A stretch of 64,000 nucleotides of DNA from Effrenium voratum (GCA_963377175.1 CAUJNA010003068.1:177501-241500); one strand, 5' to 3'. Shown: positions 30,169 to 42,421, counted from the first letter of the stretch. Translations and numbers: made by a program. Notes: generated by a model from the letters alone, not told the origin.

Positions 30169-32730
30169 TATTGTTTTCGCACTTCAGGGGCAGGTAACAG
30201 AGATTCCGAACGATACACTTTTTTCATCCTTCACGAAACAAGAGAGCTGCTGGCGCTCTTGTTCAAATGCCCAGCGAGGAAACTTTCGAACCACAACTGC
30301 AGGTTGATCAGTACAGATTAGCTCAATCATTGCACCCAAGGACATGATGTTTGCTTCCGTGCCTTGTCGATCAGTCCGCGATTGCCAGCGGTCATTGCAA
30401 GTTGGGTGATTATGTGCTAGGTCATCCGACATGAAAGATGGGAACGGGAGCTGATAACCCTTGCCACAAAAAGTTGAAGAGTTCATGCGAACGTCTCTCG
30501 TGACTTTGATTGCTTTTGTGTTGCGTATGTGCTGAAGGTGAAGGTAAGTGAGGCTGCCTTCACTCGAGACCATGTTAGTAGCGACGGACGCGTAGAGGGG
30601 AGTGATCGAATACGTTTTGTTCAAGGCCGGGGCCGAGGGAAAGGTGCAGGATTCGTGGCAGTAGGAGCTTGCCTTCCTTCAACCATCCTCGACTGGTTGT
30701 TGGGACTCGAGATTGCATCATCTGAGTCAACACACATGGACGCTTTAGTATCGTTAGTGATCATCCAGTTGGCAGACCATCAACATGTTTGGATCAGAGG
30801 TATCACTCTTGTGTTCGGTCTCAGCATCTTGAAGCATTGCAGTTCCTGAGGCACTTGCCCCTTTTGGCAGCAAGGTTGTCTTTCTAAATCGCTTCCCATG
30901 CGGAATCTGCTTTCTGACGCCCAACTTGAGAAATCGATGCACAGTCCATTGGGGCGTTGAATTGTGGCACCTGCACTTGCCCATAAAAGTACCATGAGAA
31001 TGAAAGCACCATGAACGCAGACATGCGAAGAAGGGTATCAGCAAGATCTATAACACACCGGGCAAGGTACAAAGCTAAGGAGCATCGTTATTTATTTGCT
31101 GCTGAATTTGCTCGCATTGACGTTTTCTACGTCGCATACGGTATTCAACTTCTTGACGATGCTGTGCTGTTTGCTGGGCTGTTGAGCGCTTGGGAGACCA
31201 AGAGTGCTGATGTACACGGGCAAGAACTTGGTCTCTGCCACACTGCATCCCAACGGGGCCAGCCATTTTTTGAGCAGCTTAGTGCTTCTAAACATCAGCA
31301 CATATCAGCACACAACTCCCATGTCTCCAGACAAATGCTCCAGACCCATGAACACTCATGGGTGAAGGTCCCTTTGCTCAAGTTCAGGTTCCTGGGAGTT
31401 TCATTGAGCCATTCGGCTGGGGATCCCAGCCATCGGCAGGTTGCCATGGACCCTCAGCGGGCTGCCCCAGTGGACAGATGGGGCGGGCTTTTGCCGGTGG
31501 TGTGCTGGCGAAACTGAAAGACACATGGCTCGTACGCTTCGCAAAGGCTTCCATCGGCATTGCTTCCAAGCGCCTGTCTGGTATCATTCACTCACGGTAG
31601 CAGGCGGGGTCCCTTTGGGCTGAACAGTTGTGATCTTCATGGTGCTCTTCCATGCGCGATTTGCATTTTAATGAAGCAAGGTCAAGTCTATTCAAGCGAG
31701 TGGATCATGGTCGGGTATTTGCTTTTGCCCCCGGATCGAGGGCCCTGCTACAAGCCTTGGCTGCCCTCGATGACACCTCGCTGATCACAGCGTGGGCCCC
31801 AGGACTAGCTCAGGCCCCCCCGTGTGGGCGGCCTTAGTCATGTTTGGTCCTTGCCGTGATAGGGGTCGCACAGCGTTGGGAAAAAGGTCCACTGAAAGAA
31901 AGCCCCATTTGGTTGGCACGCAGCCACAAATGAATCAAAGTTGCTTGACACAGAGCTGTGGCAACTCTGTTTTCGGCTCTTCCCAAGAAGACAGTCTTCT
32001 AGATTTTTGTACTTCCATGTTGAACGTTGGAAACCAGGTTCACGCTTGCCCAATTCATTTTCTTGCTCAGCACATGTGTTCTGAGATCAAACAGTTTCAA
32101 AGGGCGAGCTATAGTCGTACCTGCTTTGCCCACTTGAGCTGTTGGTGTACGCTGTGATTTGCCATGGCAGACTGTCTAACACATTCTAACACATGGTTTA
32201 TGCACCCCTGTCGCATCTACAGGAAGTGGCATACGTCTCTTCCAATTCTATTGTTGCATAGAAAGTTTCAATGTAGTTCTCAGTTGCTCAAAGCAGACCT
32301 TTTGACCAGCCATAGCTCAGCTGAGCCTTTGCGCAGCGATCCGAGGTCATCACCGAAACACTCCAAAGAAGACCCGAGCTAGCTCCTGGCGTTGTCAATG
32401 GAGCAGTGCCGGCAGGTTCCTCAGAACCATCCATGAGAGAAAATCGTTTTCTGGGCATTGACGGTGATGACTGGAAACGCGTGGGTATGTCCTTCAGGGC
32501 AACCCCCCCCCAAATGGGGCGGCTTTAAACGGAAAGCCAAAAGGACAACCGGCATTGTCGGGGTCTCAAAACAGACGCACCCGCAATAACCCGCATCTAG
32601 AATCTAGACGGCCAGCGGCTTATCATCGTGCGCGGTTGCCATGACCTTGCCTCTTTCATTTAACATGGTGAAATGAGCTCGCCCCGGACTGGCAGTGGAT
32701 GGTCCGCAGCATGCCCAGGAGCGCCGCTAG
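30169..32730. other. Spacer, no gene recognised
   Basis: Open frames are short on both strands and I recognise no conserved protein segment. The 3' UTR and termination region of the STT3-CVNH gene would lie at its start. Confidence 0.5.
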
Positions 32731-32734
32731 GATT

Positions 32735-33135
32735 ACTCACTCACTTCTACCTCCTCAAAATCCCTGAAAATGGAGGTAGAATGAAGGTTGAGTGAAGAAT
32801 GAACGGTTAAAGAGAAAGGGAATGAGATGACAAGGAAGAAGTCATCCCATTCTATTTTCTCCTTCCCGCTCACCATCCGCTGGCTCATTCCTCACCGCTC
32901 TGATGAGTCTTGAGTGAGGTGACGAAGGCATGGAACGGATGGGGAGGTGGTTCTCTTTCCCTTGGATCCACCTTCCTCCTTTCCTACCGTCACTCGTCAG
33001 CCATAATTCCATAAAAGCATTTTACCATAATTATTTGGCCACATCCACATGCTAAAGTAATTTGTAGAGGGATGTGGATAAAGAATGACAGGTGAGAGCG
33101 ACTAAAGGGAGCGGGAACGAAGGAAATCACCTGTC
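32735..33135. other. Cluster of stem-loops in an ORF-poor stretch
   Basis: Five perfect or near-perfect inverted repeats lie in 400 bases: 32745-32754 with 32772-32781 (10 bp); 32820-32831 with 32841-32852 (12 bp, one mismatch); 32873-32879 with 32936-32942 (7 bp, enclosing CTCAC/GTGAG); 33043-33050 with 33072-33079 (8 bp); and 33087-33095 with 33127-33135 (9 bp). No open frame of note covers them. It could be structured RNA or remnants of foldback elements. Confidence 0.7.
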
Positions 33136-34304
33136 CATCCCTCGCCACCATCGGTTAACCCTTGATTTGTGGCTCGCCAAGGATAACAGGTTCTTGAATC
33201 CCAAGAGCTCCTACAAAAGAATTCTGATGGCGAGACAAAGATAAGGAAAGGACTGAGCTTGTCTTTTTGTTCGTGACCTCTGACTCCGGGTTGGGCTTTC
33301 TTGCCTCTGCCCGAGGATCTGACCTACGCTCCAGCAGATTCGCTGATCAAGAGACGAGCGCTGGGACCTTGGGACGCGCGCCAGAGCGGCCACCGCCAAA
33401 TAGGTTGCTTCGCCAAAGCAAGGAAAGCTAAAGCCTGTTTAGTTGACTGCCACCACACGCATGCCTTTGAGGAGCAAGTTGGATAGGCCGCAATTCCATT
33501 CTCCATGCAACGTTCCGGCCCTTGTCCCTTGTTCCTGTCCCATTCCTCCCCTCGCAGCCAGGATCCTCGCAGCCAGGATAGGTTTGAAGGGGAACAATAT
33601 GCAAAAACTGTGTTGCTTCTGGGAACTCTGTATCCTTATCGTTGCCAGGTCTGCAGGAGCTGGCCAAAGTTGAACCAGGGAGAGCAGGGCAAGCCTATTG
33701 GTATCTGTGGTAATCCTTCGCGCGGTCAGAAGTTCAGTTATCCAAAACCACCACCGGGGAGGTTTGGCGGGGGGATGATCACATGATCCGCACCATGACT
33801 TGTGAAGTGCCAAGGACGGGCAGGATCATGCAAGTCCCGGCCACTGGCCTGGGCTTCATCGATTGCCCCGAGCTGAAGGCCTGAGCCGAAGGGTTTGACC
33901 GCGGCCTGAGGCGAATGAGGTTTGGTGCGATCTGACCTTTTGAAAGAGGCAAGCCATGCCATGTTCATGTTTAGTCTCCCTTGCTTCTTTGTGTTTGAGG
34001 GACAGGTTTTGATTCTTCGGGACTATGCCTGCATCTACAACAGAGCTGGTAGTAAGGCTAGATGAGATAGTGGCTAGATGAGATATTTGCCATGTCATGC
34101 TTAAATGAGGTTGCTTGTTTCAATGCCTGGGTGCTGTTCCACTCACATAGCGCTAGGCAGTTTTTGGCAACGACGTGTACGTGCACAAGAACCAGGCATG
34201 AAGGGGAGCTCCAATCGGCAGAGAGATGTTACAGGAATGTTTGAGAAAGTGGCAGTTGCCATTAGTTGCCACGCTTGTTTCATTGCTTGTTTTTTTTTTT
34301 TTTC

Positions 34305-34425
34305 TCGCCAGAATGCTGGCACGTTGGCTGGCTTGTTTGTTTGCTTGCCTGGCTGCTTGCTTGCTGGCTTGTTTGTTTGTTTGTTTCTTTGTTTGCGTGT
34401 TTGCTTGCTTGCTCTTGTTTTCGTT
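34305..34425 (+). repeat. (GCTT/GTTT)n tract, left arm of a low-complexity inverted pair
   Basis: TTGC, TTGT and CTGG tetramers. The sequence is roughly complementary to the AAGC/AAAC tract at 34557-34840. Confidence 0.9.
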
Positions 34426-34556
34426 TTGTTCTATTGGGCCACGTCCTCGCAGCATCGGGAAGAGTGTGCCCTCAGTCCCAAGCAAGCCCCAAGAAATGGC
34501 CCTGAGGCCGTGTTTTGTCCAACAAGGCAAGCCATCAGCGGAGAAGCAACAAATGC

Positions 34557-34698
34557 ACACAAAAAACACACAAACAAGCACATAAACAAACACACACACA
34601 CAACAAAAAAAACACCAAACAATCAAAACACCAACACACATAAAAAGAACAGCACAAACAAACAAACAAACTAACTAACAAGCAAGCCAGCAGGCAAG

Positions 34699-34759
<61 letters not shown>

Positions 34760-34840
34760 TAGGCAGGCCAGCAAGCCAGCAAGCCAGCAAAGAAACAAGC
34801 AAGCAAACAAGCAAACAATCCAAACAGTCAATAAATCAAG
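34557..34840 (+). repeat. (AAAC/AAGC/GGCA)n tract, right arm
   Basis: CAAA and CACA repeats, then (AAGC)n, (AGGC)n and (AAGC/AAAC)n. The purine-to-pyrimidine polarity is opposite to that of the tract at 34305-34425. Confidence 0.9.
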
Positions 34841-35489
34841 CAAGTTTAAGTCCATGTACTTGGACTTATTTGGTCAAGGCTTGAACACAGGTCCTTGTTT
34901 GCTTTGCGAGCTTCCTTGGCAGATGGTGTTGCTTTGTCAGCTTGAGACAGCCCTCGTGGTTGAGCCTGTTTGCAGTAACGGCTTGTCATCTATCTACAGT
35001 ATGGCCCCATGGTTCACGGCAAGTCTGGACATGCCAAGCAGGCACATTCCTGGACATGGCAACATGTTGCCAACGAGTTGTGTGGGGAATGTGCACCGTT
35101 GGTTCTGGCTTGCCCGGAATCATCTTTTGCACCTGCCCAACTCGCATCCACAAATTCTTGTGTGCTGCTCTGTCAGAATTGGCACGACACAATACGCTGC
35201 GAAGGAAGCATTCAATGAATTCCAAGCGGACTTCTACACAGAACCATCCTAGTTGCAACTTGCAAGGATGAGGCTCGTCACTCTTGAGTGCTGAAATTTC
35301 CGTTGGCTTCGTCCCAGGTCGGCACGTTCCCACCTGGGACGGAGGTGAACTTTGCCATCCTGCTCAGCAAGGACTGAGGGAAGCACCACAAGTGACCAAC
35401 ATCGTTCTAGATCATTTGAATGGCAAGAAGCAGCCGAATACACGCAGCATAATCTGAATGCAGGTGCTTGAACGGATTGGCAAATTTGC

Positions 35490-35925
35490 ACCGCGCGCGC
35501 GTGCGCGTGCGAGTGCGTGTTGGTGTTCGTGTGAGTTTGTGTGTGCGTGTGTGTCTTGTGTGTGTGTTGTGTGTTGTGTGTGTGTGTGTTGTGTGTGCGT
35601 GTGTTGTGTGCGTGTTTGTGTTGTGTGTGTGAGTGTGTGTGCGTTGTGTGTGTGTGTGTTGTGTGTGTGTGTTGTGTTGTGTGTTGTGCTGCGTTTTGTT
35701 GTGTTGTGTGGTGTGGTGTGGTGTGGTGTTGTGTGTGTGTGTGTTGTGTGTGTGTGTGTGTCACGGTATGTCTTTGTGGCTGTGTTTGTTTTTGTGTTTG
35801 TGTTTGTGTGTGTTTGTGTGTGTTGTGTGTGTGTGTGTCAGAGTATGTCTTTGTGTCAGTGTATGTCTTTGTGTCTGTGCTTGTGACTGTGTGTGTTGGT
35901 GTGCGAGTTTGTGGCGTTTGATGAG
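35490..35925 (+). repeat. Long (GT)n-rich microsatellite
   Basis: About 435 bases of GT with TTGTGT and GTGC interruptions, starting with a CGCGCG step. All Cys/Val and Thr/His open frames here are artefacts of it. Confidence 0.97.
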
Positions 35926-36413
35926 AGCTCATGTTATATTCTTAGCGTTTCCTAGCTTTTGTTGCATCCAATGTCCAGAGGCCCACATGCCAAGAAGTAG
36001 CAGCAGTCACATCAGTGGAGAGACTGAGGGATGTTTCCCTTTGCTGGCGAATCTTTGGCCTTCTCGTGGGTGAGTCATGAGGACATGAAGCCGCAAGCTT
36101 TCGACCTTCAGCCCACAGGCCGTCGGATTCGGAACATGCCACCTCTCCGTGGCGACCGGAATCATTTCCCGAAAGTTTGTGCCACTCAGAGGTCCCCAGT
36201 GACATGCATTTCCAAATAGGCCGAGGGAATCAATTCCCAGCCAACCCGCAGTGCGTGGCCGTGCGTGGGGCACCGCGCGGGATTTTGTTTTGTATGTAGG
36301 CTGTTCAAAGAGTCCTCTATCTTTCCCTTGGGGCCATCTACGAAACTGGAGATTTCCATACAGCTTTGGCTCCAAGCACCGTCGTGATCGATCTGGCGAG
36401 ACTCTACCTTGGA

Positions 36414-39400
36414 GTCGCAGTGGCGATGATGGCAATCATGTTAGATAGTAGAACCGATGCCTCCGTTGAGGAGGTGGTTGATGATCAGGAATACTGAGCC
36501 ACTTGCTGCGACGCCTGACTTTGCACGACCGCAAAGATGAGACATGTACTTGAGCAGTGGCCTGCTGCTTTGAAGGTGCAGGCAGGTAGGCCGGGTAGCT
36601 TCTCGGCCGAGTTTCATGATAGTTCTTTCAGCCAGCATGGTATTGCATGGCCCTTTTTCTCCTTGTTCTATTGCTTTCTTCGCTGGCCCGATCAACCCTG
36701 ATGCTTCTGTTTTTGCAGAGTGATTGGCTTGGTCGATCGCATTGTCAGAGTGCTTTGGAGTTGCCATATGTTTTTCGCAGTGGTGATGATGGCAATCATG
36801 TTAGATAGTAGAACCGACGCCTCCGTTGAGGAGGTGGTTGATGATCAGGAATACTGAGCCACTTGCTGCGTCAGCCGGCTTTGCACGGCGGCAAAGATGA
36901 GACATGTACTTGAGCAGTGGCCTGCTGCTTTAAAGGTGCAGGCAGGTAGACCGGGTAGCTTCTCGACCTGGTTTCATGACAGTTCTTTCCGCCAGCATTG
37001 TATTGCATGGCCCTTTTTCTCCTTGTTCTATTGCTTTCTTCGCTGGCCTGATCGACTCTGATGCTTCTGACTTTGCAGAGTGATTGGCTTGGATTAGAAT
37101 GTCAAGCCGAATTCTTGCCAGAGGGCTTTGGAGTTGCCATATGTTTTCGCAGTGGTGATGATGGCAATCATGTTAGATAGTAGAACCGATGCCTCCGTTG
37201 AGGAGGTGGTTGATGATCAGGAATACTGAGCCACTTGCTGCGACGCCTGACTTTGCACGACCGCAAAGATGAGACATGTACTTGAGCAGTGGCCTGCTGC
37301 TTTGAAGGTGCAGGCAGGTAGGCCGGGTAGCTTCTCGGCCGAGTTTCATGATAGTTCTTTCAGCCAGCATGGTATTGCATGGCCCTTTTTCTCCTTGTTC
37401 TATTGCTTTCTTCGCTGGCCCGATCAACCCTGATGCTTCTGTTTTTGCAGAGTGATTGGCTTGGTCGATCGCATTGTCAGAGTGCTTTGGAGTTGCCATA
37501 TGTTTTTCGCAGTGGTGATGATGGCAATCATGTTAGATAGTAGAACCGACGCCTCCGTTGAGGAGGTGGTTGATGATCAGGAATACTGAGCCACTTGCTG
37601 CGTCAGCCGGCTTTGCACGGCGGCAAAGATGAGACATGTACTTGAGCAGTGGCCTGCTGCTTTGAAGGTGCAGGCAGGTAGACCGGGTAGCTTCTCGACC
37701 TGGTTTCATGACAGTTCTTTCCGCCAGCATTGTATTGCATGGCCCTTTTTCTCCTTGTTCTATTGCTTTTTTTCGCTGGCCTGATCGACTCTGATGCTTC
37801 TGACTTTGCAGAGTGATTTGCTTGGATTAGAATCTCAAGGCTTGGCAGATCGCATTGGCAGAGTGCTTTGGAGTTGCCATATGTTTTCGCAGTGGTGATG
37901 ATGGCAATCATGTTAGATAGTAGAACCGACGTCTCCGTTACGGAGGTGGTTGATGATCAGGAATACTGAGCCACTTGCTGCGTCAGCCGGCTTTGCACGG
38001 CGGCAAAGATGAGACATGTACTTGAGCAGTGGCCTGCTGCTTTAAAGGTGCAGGCAGGTAGACCGGGTAGCTTCTCGACCTGGTTTCATGACAGTTCTTT
38101 CCGCCAGCATTGTATTGCATGGCCCTTTTTCTCCTTGTTCTATTGCTTTCTTCGCTGGCCTGATCGACTCTGATGCTTCTGACTTTGCAGAGTGATTGGC
38201 TTGGATTAGAATGTCAAGCCGAATTCTTGCCAGAGGGCTTTGGAGTTGCCATATGTTTTCGCAGTGGTGATGATGGCAATCATGTTAGATAGCAGAACCG
38301 ACGCCTCCGTTGCGGAGGTGGTTGATGATCAGGAATACTGAGCCACTTGCTGCGTCAGCCGGCTTTGCACGGCGGCAAAGATGAGACATGTACTTGAGCA
38401 GTGGCCTGCTGCTTTGAAGGTGCAGGCAGGTAGACCGGGTAGCTTGTCGACCTGGTTTCATGACAGTTCTTTCCGCCAGCATTGTATTGCATGGCCCTTT
38501 TTCTCCTTGTTCTATTGCTTTTTTCGCTGGCCTGATCGACTCTGATGCTTCTGACTTTGCAGAGTGATTTGCTTGGATTAGAATCTCAAGGCTTGGCAGA
38601 TCGCATTGGCAGAGTGCTTTGGAGTTGCCATATGTTTTCGCAGTGGTGATGATGGCAATCATGTTAGATAGTAGAACCGACGTCTCCGTTACGGAGGTGG
38701 TTGATGATCAGAAATACTGAGCCACTTGCTGCGTCAGCCGGCTTTGCACGGCGGCAAAGATGAGACATGTACTTGAGCAGTGGCCTGCTGCTTTAAAGGT
38801 GCAGGCAGGTAGACCGGGTAGCTTCTCGACCTGGTTTCATGACAGTTCTTTCCGCCAGCATTGTATTGCATGGCCCTTTTTCTCCTTGTTCTATTGCTTT
38901 CTTCGCTGGCCTGATCGACTCTGATGCTTCTGACTTTGCAGAGTGATTGGCTTGGATTAGAATGTCAAGCCGAATTCTTGCCAGAGGGCTTTGGAGTTGC
39001 CATATGTTTTCGCAGTGGTGATGATGGCAATCATGTTAGATAGTAGAACCGACGCCTCCGTTGCGGAGGTGGTTGATGATCAGGAATACTGAGCCACTTG
39101 CTGCGTCAGCCGGCTTTGCATGCCGAGAGATGAGACATGCACTTGAGCAGTGGCCTGCTGCTTTGAAGGTGCATTGTATTGCATGGCCCTTTTTCTCCTT
39201 GTTCTATTGCTTTCTTCGCTGGCCTGATCGACTCTGATGCTTCTGACTTTGCAGAGTGATTGGCTTGGATTAGAATCTCAAGGCTTGGCAGATCGCATTG
39301 GCAGAGTGCTTTGGAGTTGCCATATGTTTTCGCAGTGGTGATGATGGCAATCATGTTAGATAGTAGAACCGATGTCTCCGTTGCGGAGGTGGTTGATGAT

Positions 39401-39745
39401 CAGGAATACTGAGCCACTTGCTGCGTCAGCCGGCTTTGCACGGCGGCAAAGATGAGACATGTACTTGAGCAGTGGCCTGCTGCTTTAAAGGTGCAGGCAG
39501 GTAGACCGGGTAGCTTCTCGACCTGGTTTCATGACAGTTCTTTCCGCCAGCATTGTATTGCATGGCCCTTTTTCTCCTTGTTCTATTGCTTTCTTCGCTG
39601 GCCTGATCAACCCTGATGCTTCTGTTTTTGCAGAGAGGTTGGCTTGGATTGAAATCTAAGGCTTGGTCGATCGCATTGGCAGAGTGCTTTGGAGTTGCCA
39701 CATGCATTTCGCAGTGGCGATTGTGGCAATCATGTTAGAGAGTAG
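36414..39745. repeat. Satellite array, about nine units of 320-380 bp with two-unit higher-order period
   Basis: The landmark GATGGCAATCATGTTAGA recurs from units starting near 36414, 36774, 37148, 37508, 37888, 38263, 38640, 39010 and 39330, with a degenerate end copy near 39709. Alternate units are most alike: 36441-36767 and 37173-37499 encode identical 108-residue open frames on the - strand. Each unit carries a TTTTTGCAG-type splice-acceptor look-alike and a small hairpin around CCTCCG-TTG-CGGAGG. The shared open frames come from repetition, not from evidence of coding. Confidence 0.95.
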
Positions 39746-41060
39746 AGCCGATGCCTCCGTTGAATACTGAGGCGCTGCCATGTGCAATGGGGTGACATGT
39801 CAATCATGACGCACGAGAGGCATGGTATTTGGTGGCCAGGGCAGCCTGAGTTTGGCCGGTGTGCGTGGCATTTTGGCTTGTTCGCAAGCGTTTGGTCGCG
39901 ATCAAGCAGTGCCGGAACGAAGGACATCGTGCGAACAGTGATGGCTCAGCTGTCACAAGGGTTTCCATGCACCACTGCCACATCAGCAGTTGTGACTTCC
40001 TTTGAATGGCTTGTTTGCGTGTCAACGCCTGTAATTAGTGGGTTGACGCCGCAGTCGTTTGACTGAGTTTGGAGCGGCCGGGTTTGACTGGAGGTAGGCC
40101 CTGGCGAGTTGAGCTCTTGGAAGAAACGAACAGCACGTGTTGATTGAGAATGATCCATCTTTCTGACATCCCCACTGCCGATCCCATCTTTCGGCTCACT
40201 TGGGGTAATGGTGGAAGTGGCGTAGGTGGCGTAGGTGGCAAGATTTAAAGGTGCCTTTTGCATAAGAGATGACCTCAAAAGCCTGTGCGCGTCCAGCTTG
40301 CGGGAAGCGCTCTTGACACTGTTTCTTATCTTCACGTGCAGGTCCGCCGTTTATGCGTCCGCGGCCCAGCCCGTTGGACTTATATTCTTGGTGACTTGAG
40401 CCATGGCTTCCTAAACACAGACACAGAGCCAGACTCTCATTGAAATCGCTTGGCCACGGCAGTTTACACGGATTGCGGCGTGTTTTTTAGTCGGACTTTG
40501 TTCGGAGATTGTAATTATGGCGATTCTTCTGGGGTAATATCGGATGAATACTCGCGCTGTCGTAGAGAAGATGGACCCCAGCTTGAGACCTGCATCGGAT
40601 GCCATTGGCTCAACGCAAAGCTTGCCCTGAACCAGAGCATGAACTGGGCTCGAAGGTCTATCCTGTGTTGGTCACCCTTGAGAACGAACCCCCCGAGACC
40701 TTAGCATTGATGAAAGCTTCGGGGCATGAGAAGTCAACGCAATGTGGTGCTGACTTATCGGCACTTGACGCGTGGAACTCGTGCTTGTGACCCCATTCTG
40801 CATCCGAGCATGGAATCCTCGGGGGAATTGGCGCTGGTGGCGGACGGCTACTGGTGTGCCACTTTGGGCCAGGCGCCAAGCGCTTCCGCGCTCTCCCGAG
40901 TTTTTGTTTCCTCCCGTGACACTAAACCCAGAGGTGCATTCCCTTCCATTGGTTAAGAATATGTTTTCCCCTGTTGGTTTTAAAGGGAATCTATCACTAC
41001 TGGATTTTTTTTATTTTATTAAAGCAATAAAATAAAAATCCAGGAGACTTAAGCAAATGG
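39746..41060. other. Spacer with exon-like stretches not identified
   Basis: Short GC-rich stretches, such as 40726-40880 (SGELALVADGYWCATLGQ), look coding in composition, but no family was recognised. A hairpin with an AT stem lies at 41002-41041 (left arm 41002-41020, right arm 41026-41041). Confidence 0.4.
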
Positions 41061-41062
41061 AG

Positions 41063-41204
41063 GTTCCTGCGCCGAGGCCCGCTGCTGCTGCTTCGCCCCC
41101 CTGCGCTGGCGGCGAAGCTGGCACCGCTGCCTCCCGCATCGCTGCGGCCGCTGGGCCTAGTCACGGCTCTTTGGGGCGCGCTGCTGCTGAACGAGCCGCT
41201 GAAG
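41063..41204 (+). CDS. Unassigned exon candidate, hydrophobic
   Basis: A frame with a Leu/Ala-rich segment ends LGLVTALWGALLLNEPLK. The LNEPL ending resembles the end of a helix in EamA-type (drug/metabolite) transporters, but it is too short to assign. AG precedes at 41061-41062 and GA follows at 41205. Confidence 0.25.
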
Positions 41205-42295
41205 GAGAGCCGATGTCGCCAAGATCGTGGTTCGGTGTCTTTGTGCGGATCTGCTGAGGTGTTTTGCTAAGTTTCAGGGGTACTGTTTCCTGGATTTCAC
41301 TGCTTTTTTACAGCCGTGGGCCATGTGCATTGGACAGGCTGCTTGGCTCTTGGGCCATGTGTCATGGGCTAGACTCAAAGTTGCAAGAACACAACAAGTT
41401 GACAATGCCCTATTATGCCTTCAGTTTGCGAGGCCATTTAACCAGCTTGCTAATGGCACCACACGTAATACATATTTTTGATTCTGCACCACTCCTCGTT
41501 TCTGCAAGGTTTGCTGTTCAAGGGACACAGCTGCTGAATTTGCAGGGGGTTCGCCCATTTTTTTTCACCATTGCTTGACGACATGTGGCATATTGCAGAC
41601 TGAGTTGCTAGGGACAAGCCACCCGCAGTTGTCGTTTGTTGTTACCCTCTGGAAGCATGAATAGCTTTGCAAGCCGGCAGTGAGGGTTTAACCACATGGT
41701 CAGGGTAGTAGAAGCGAAGTGTTCACGAAAGACCTGTGCTGATGTTGTGTGCCACTGCCGCTTTGAGAGTGGCTGCTGGTGCCTGTGCTGGCCACCACCC
41801 CTCTTTCGCACAGTGCTTGCCAGTCACAGACCATGTTGTTTGGAGGCCGTGCGTGCATTGATCATCCTCAACCCAACGCAGTCCATTGCTGGAAGGAATT
41901 CCAGAGGATAGTGCCACAATAGGATATGACAATGCTGGATTACAACCGTTGAAGCACTGGTCAAGCTGACAAAGAGAGAACCAATTATGCAGCATCATGC
42001 AACTCAACATTCACAATGATAGTACATACTCATATTATCAATCAAACATGATAATGATAAAGGCAAACTGTACGCGCAATAGGCGTCAGCACTTTGCCAC
42101 ATTTGCCCCATGCAGATAGATGATAAGGCGACACTTGCTCAGCTGCCTGGTTGCTGTGATTTCCTGACTGCTCAACTGCCTTTGCTTTCTCAGAGTGGTC
42201 TTCAGTTCTTTTCGTCTAGCTATGATGGGCATTTGGGTTGGCTGTTTGGCTGTTTGGCTGGTTGGCTGCTTGGCTGCTTGCCTTGATTTTGAAAA
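41205..42295. other. Spacer, nothing recognised
   Basis: Only short open frames. A TTGGCTG-rich low-complexity stretch at about 42231-42290 precedes the next exon candidate. Confidence 0.5.
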
Positions 42296-42298
42296 CAG

Positions 42299-42420
42299 GC
42301 GCGGGTGGGCCATGAGCGGGCACTGAACTTTGTGTGCGGCATCAACTGCACCGCCAGCTTGGGCTTGGCAGCGGCCTGTCACAAGAATTGCGACCCTCTC
42401 CAGCGCAAGCTCTCCTCGCG
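42299..42420 (+). CDS. Unassigned Cys-rich exon candidate
   Basis: Encodes HERALNFVCGINCTASLGLA, then ACHKNCDPLQRKLSSR. AG at 42297-42298 precedes it and a GT follows GCG near 42421. Composition is coding-like. No family was recognised, and it is not clearly a CVNH repeat. Confidence 0.3.
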
Positions 42421-42421
42421 G

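Larger units (their letters stand above)
33136..36413. other. Spacer dominated by low-complexity DNA
   Basis: No conserved protein segment was recognised. It holds the GCTT/AAGC tracts and the long GT tract listed separately. Confidence 0.5.

Noticed and set aside
35249..36073. Thr/His-rich (- strand) and Cys/Val-rich (+ strand) frames
   Set aside because: They are artefacts of the GT microsatellite. The same applies to 20172-20832 and 50044-50448.
36441..39707. Repeated - strand frames of about 65-125 codons in the satellite
   Set aside because: The identity comes from repeat copying. Lengths vary, units break the frame, and no protein family is recognisable.
36414..39745. CRISPR-like array
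   Set aside because: Units are 320-380 bases, repeated over their full length with no spacer pattern, in a eukaryotic genome.
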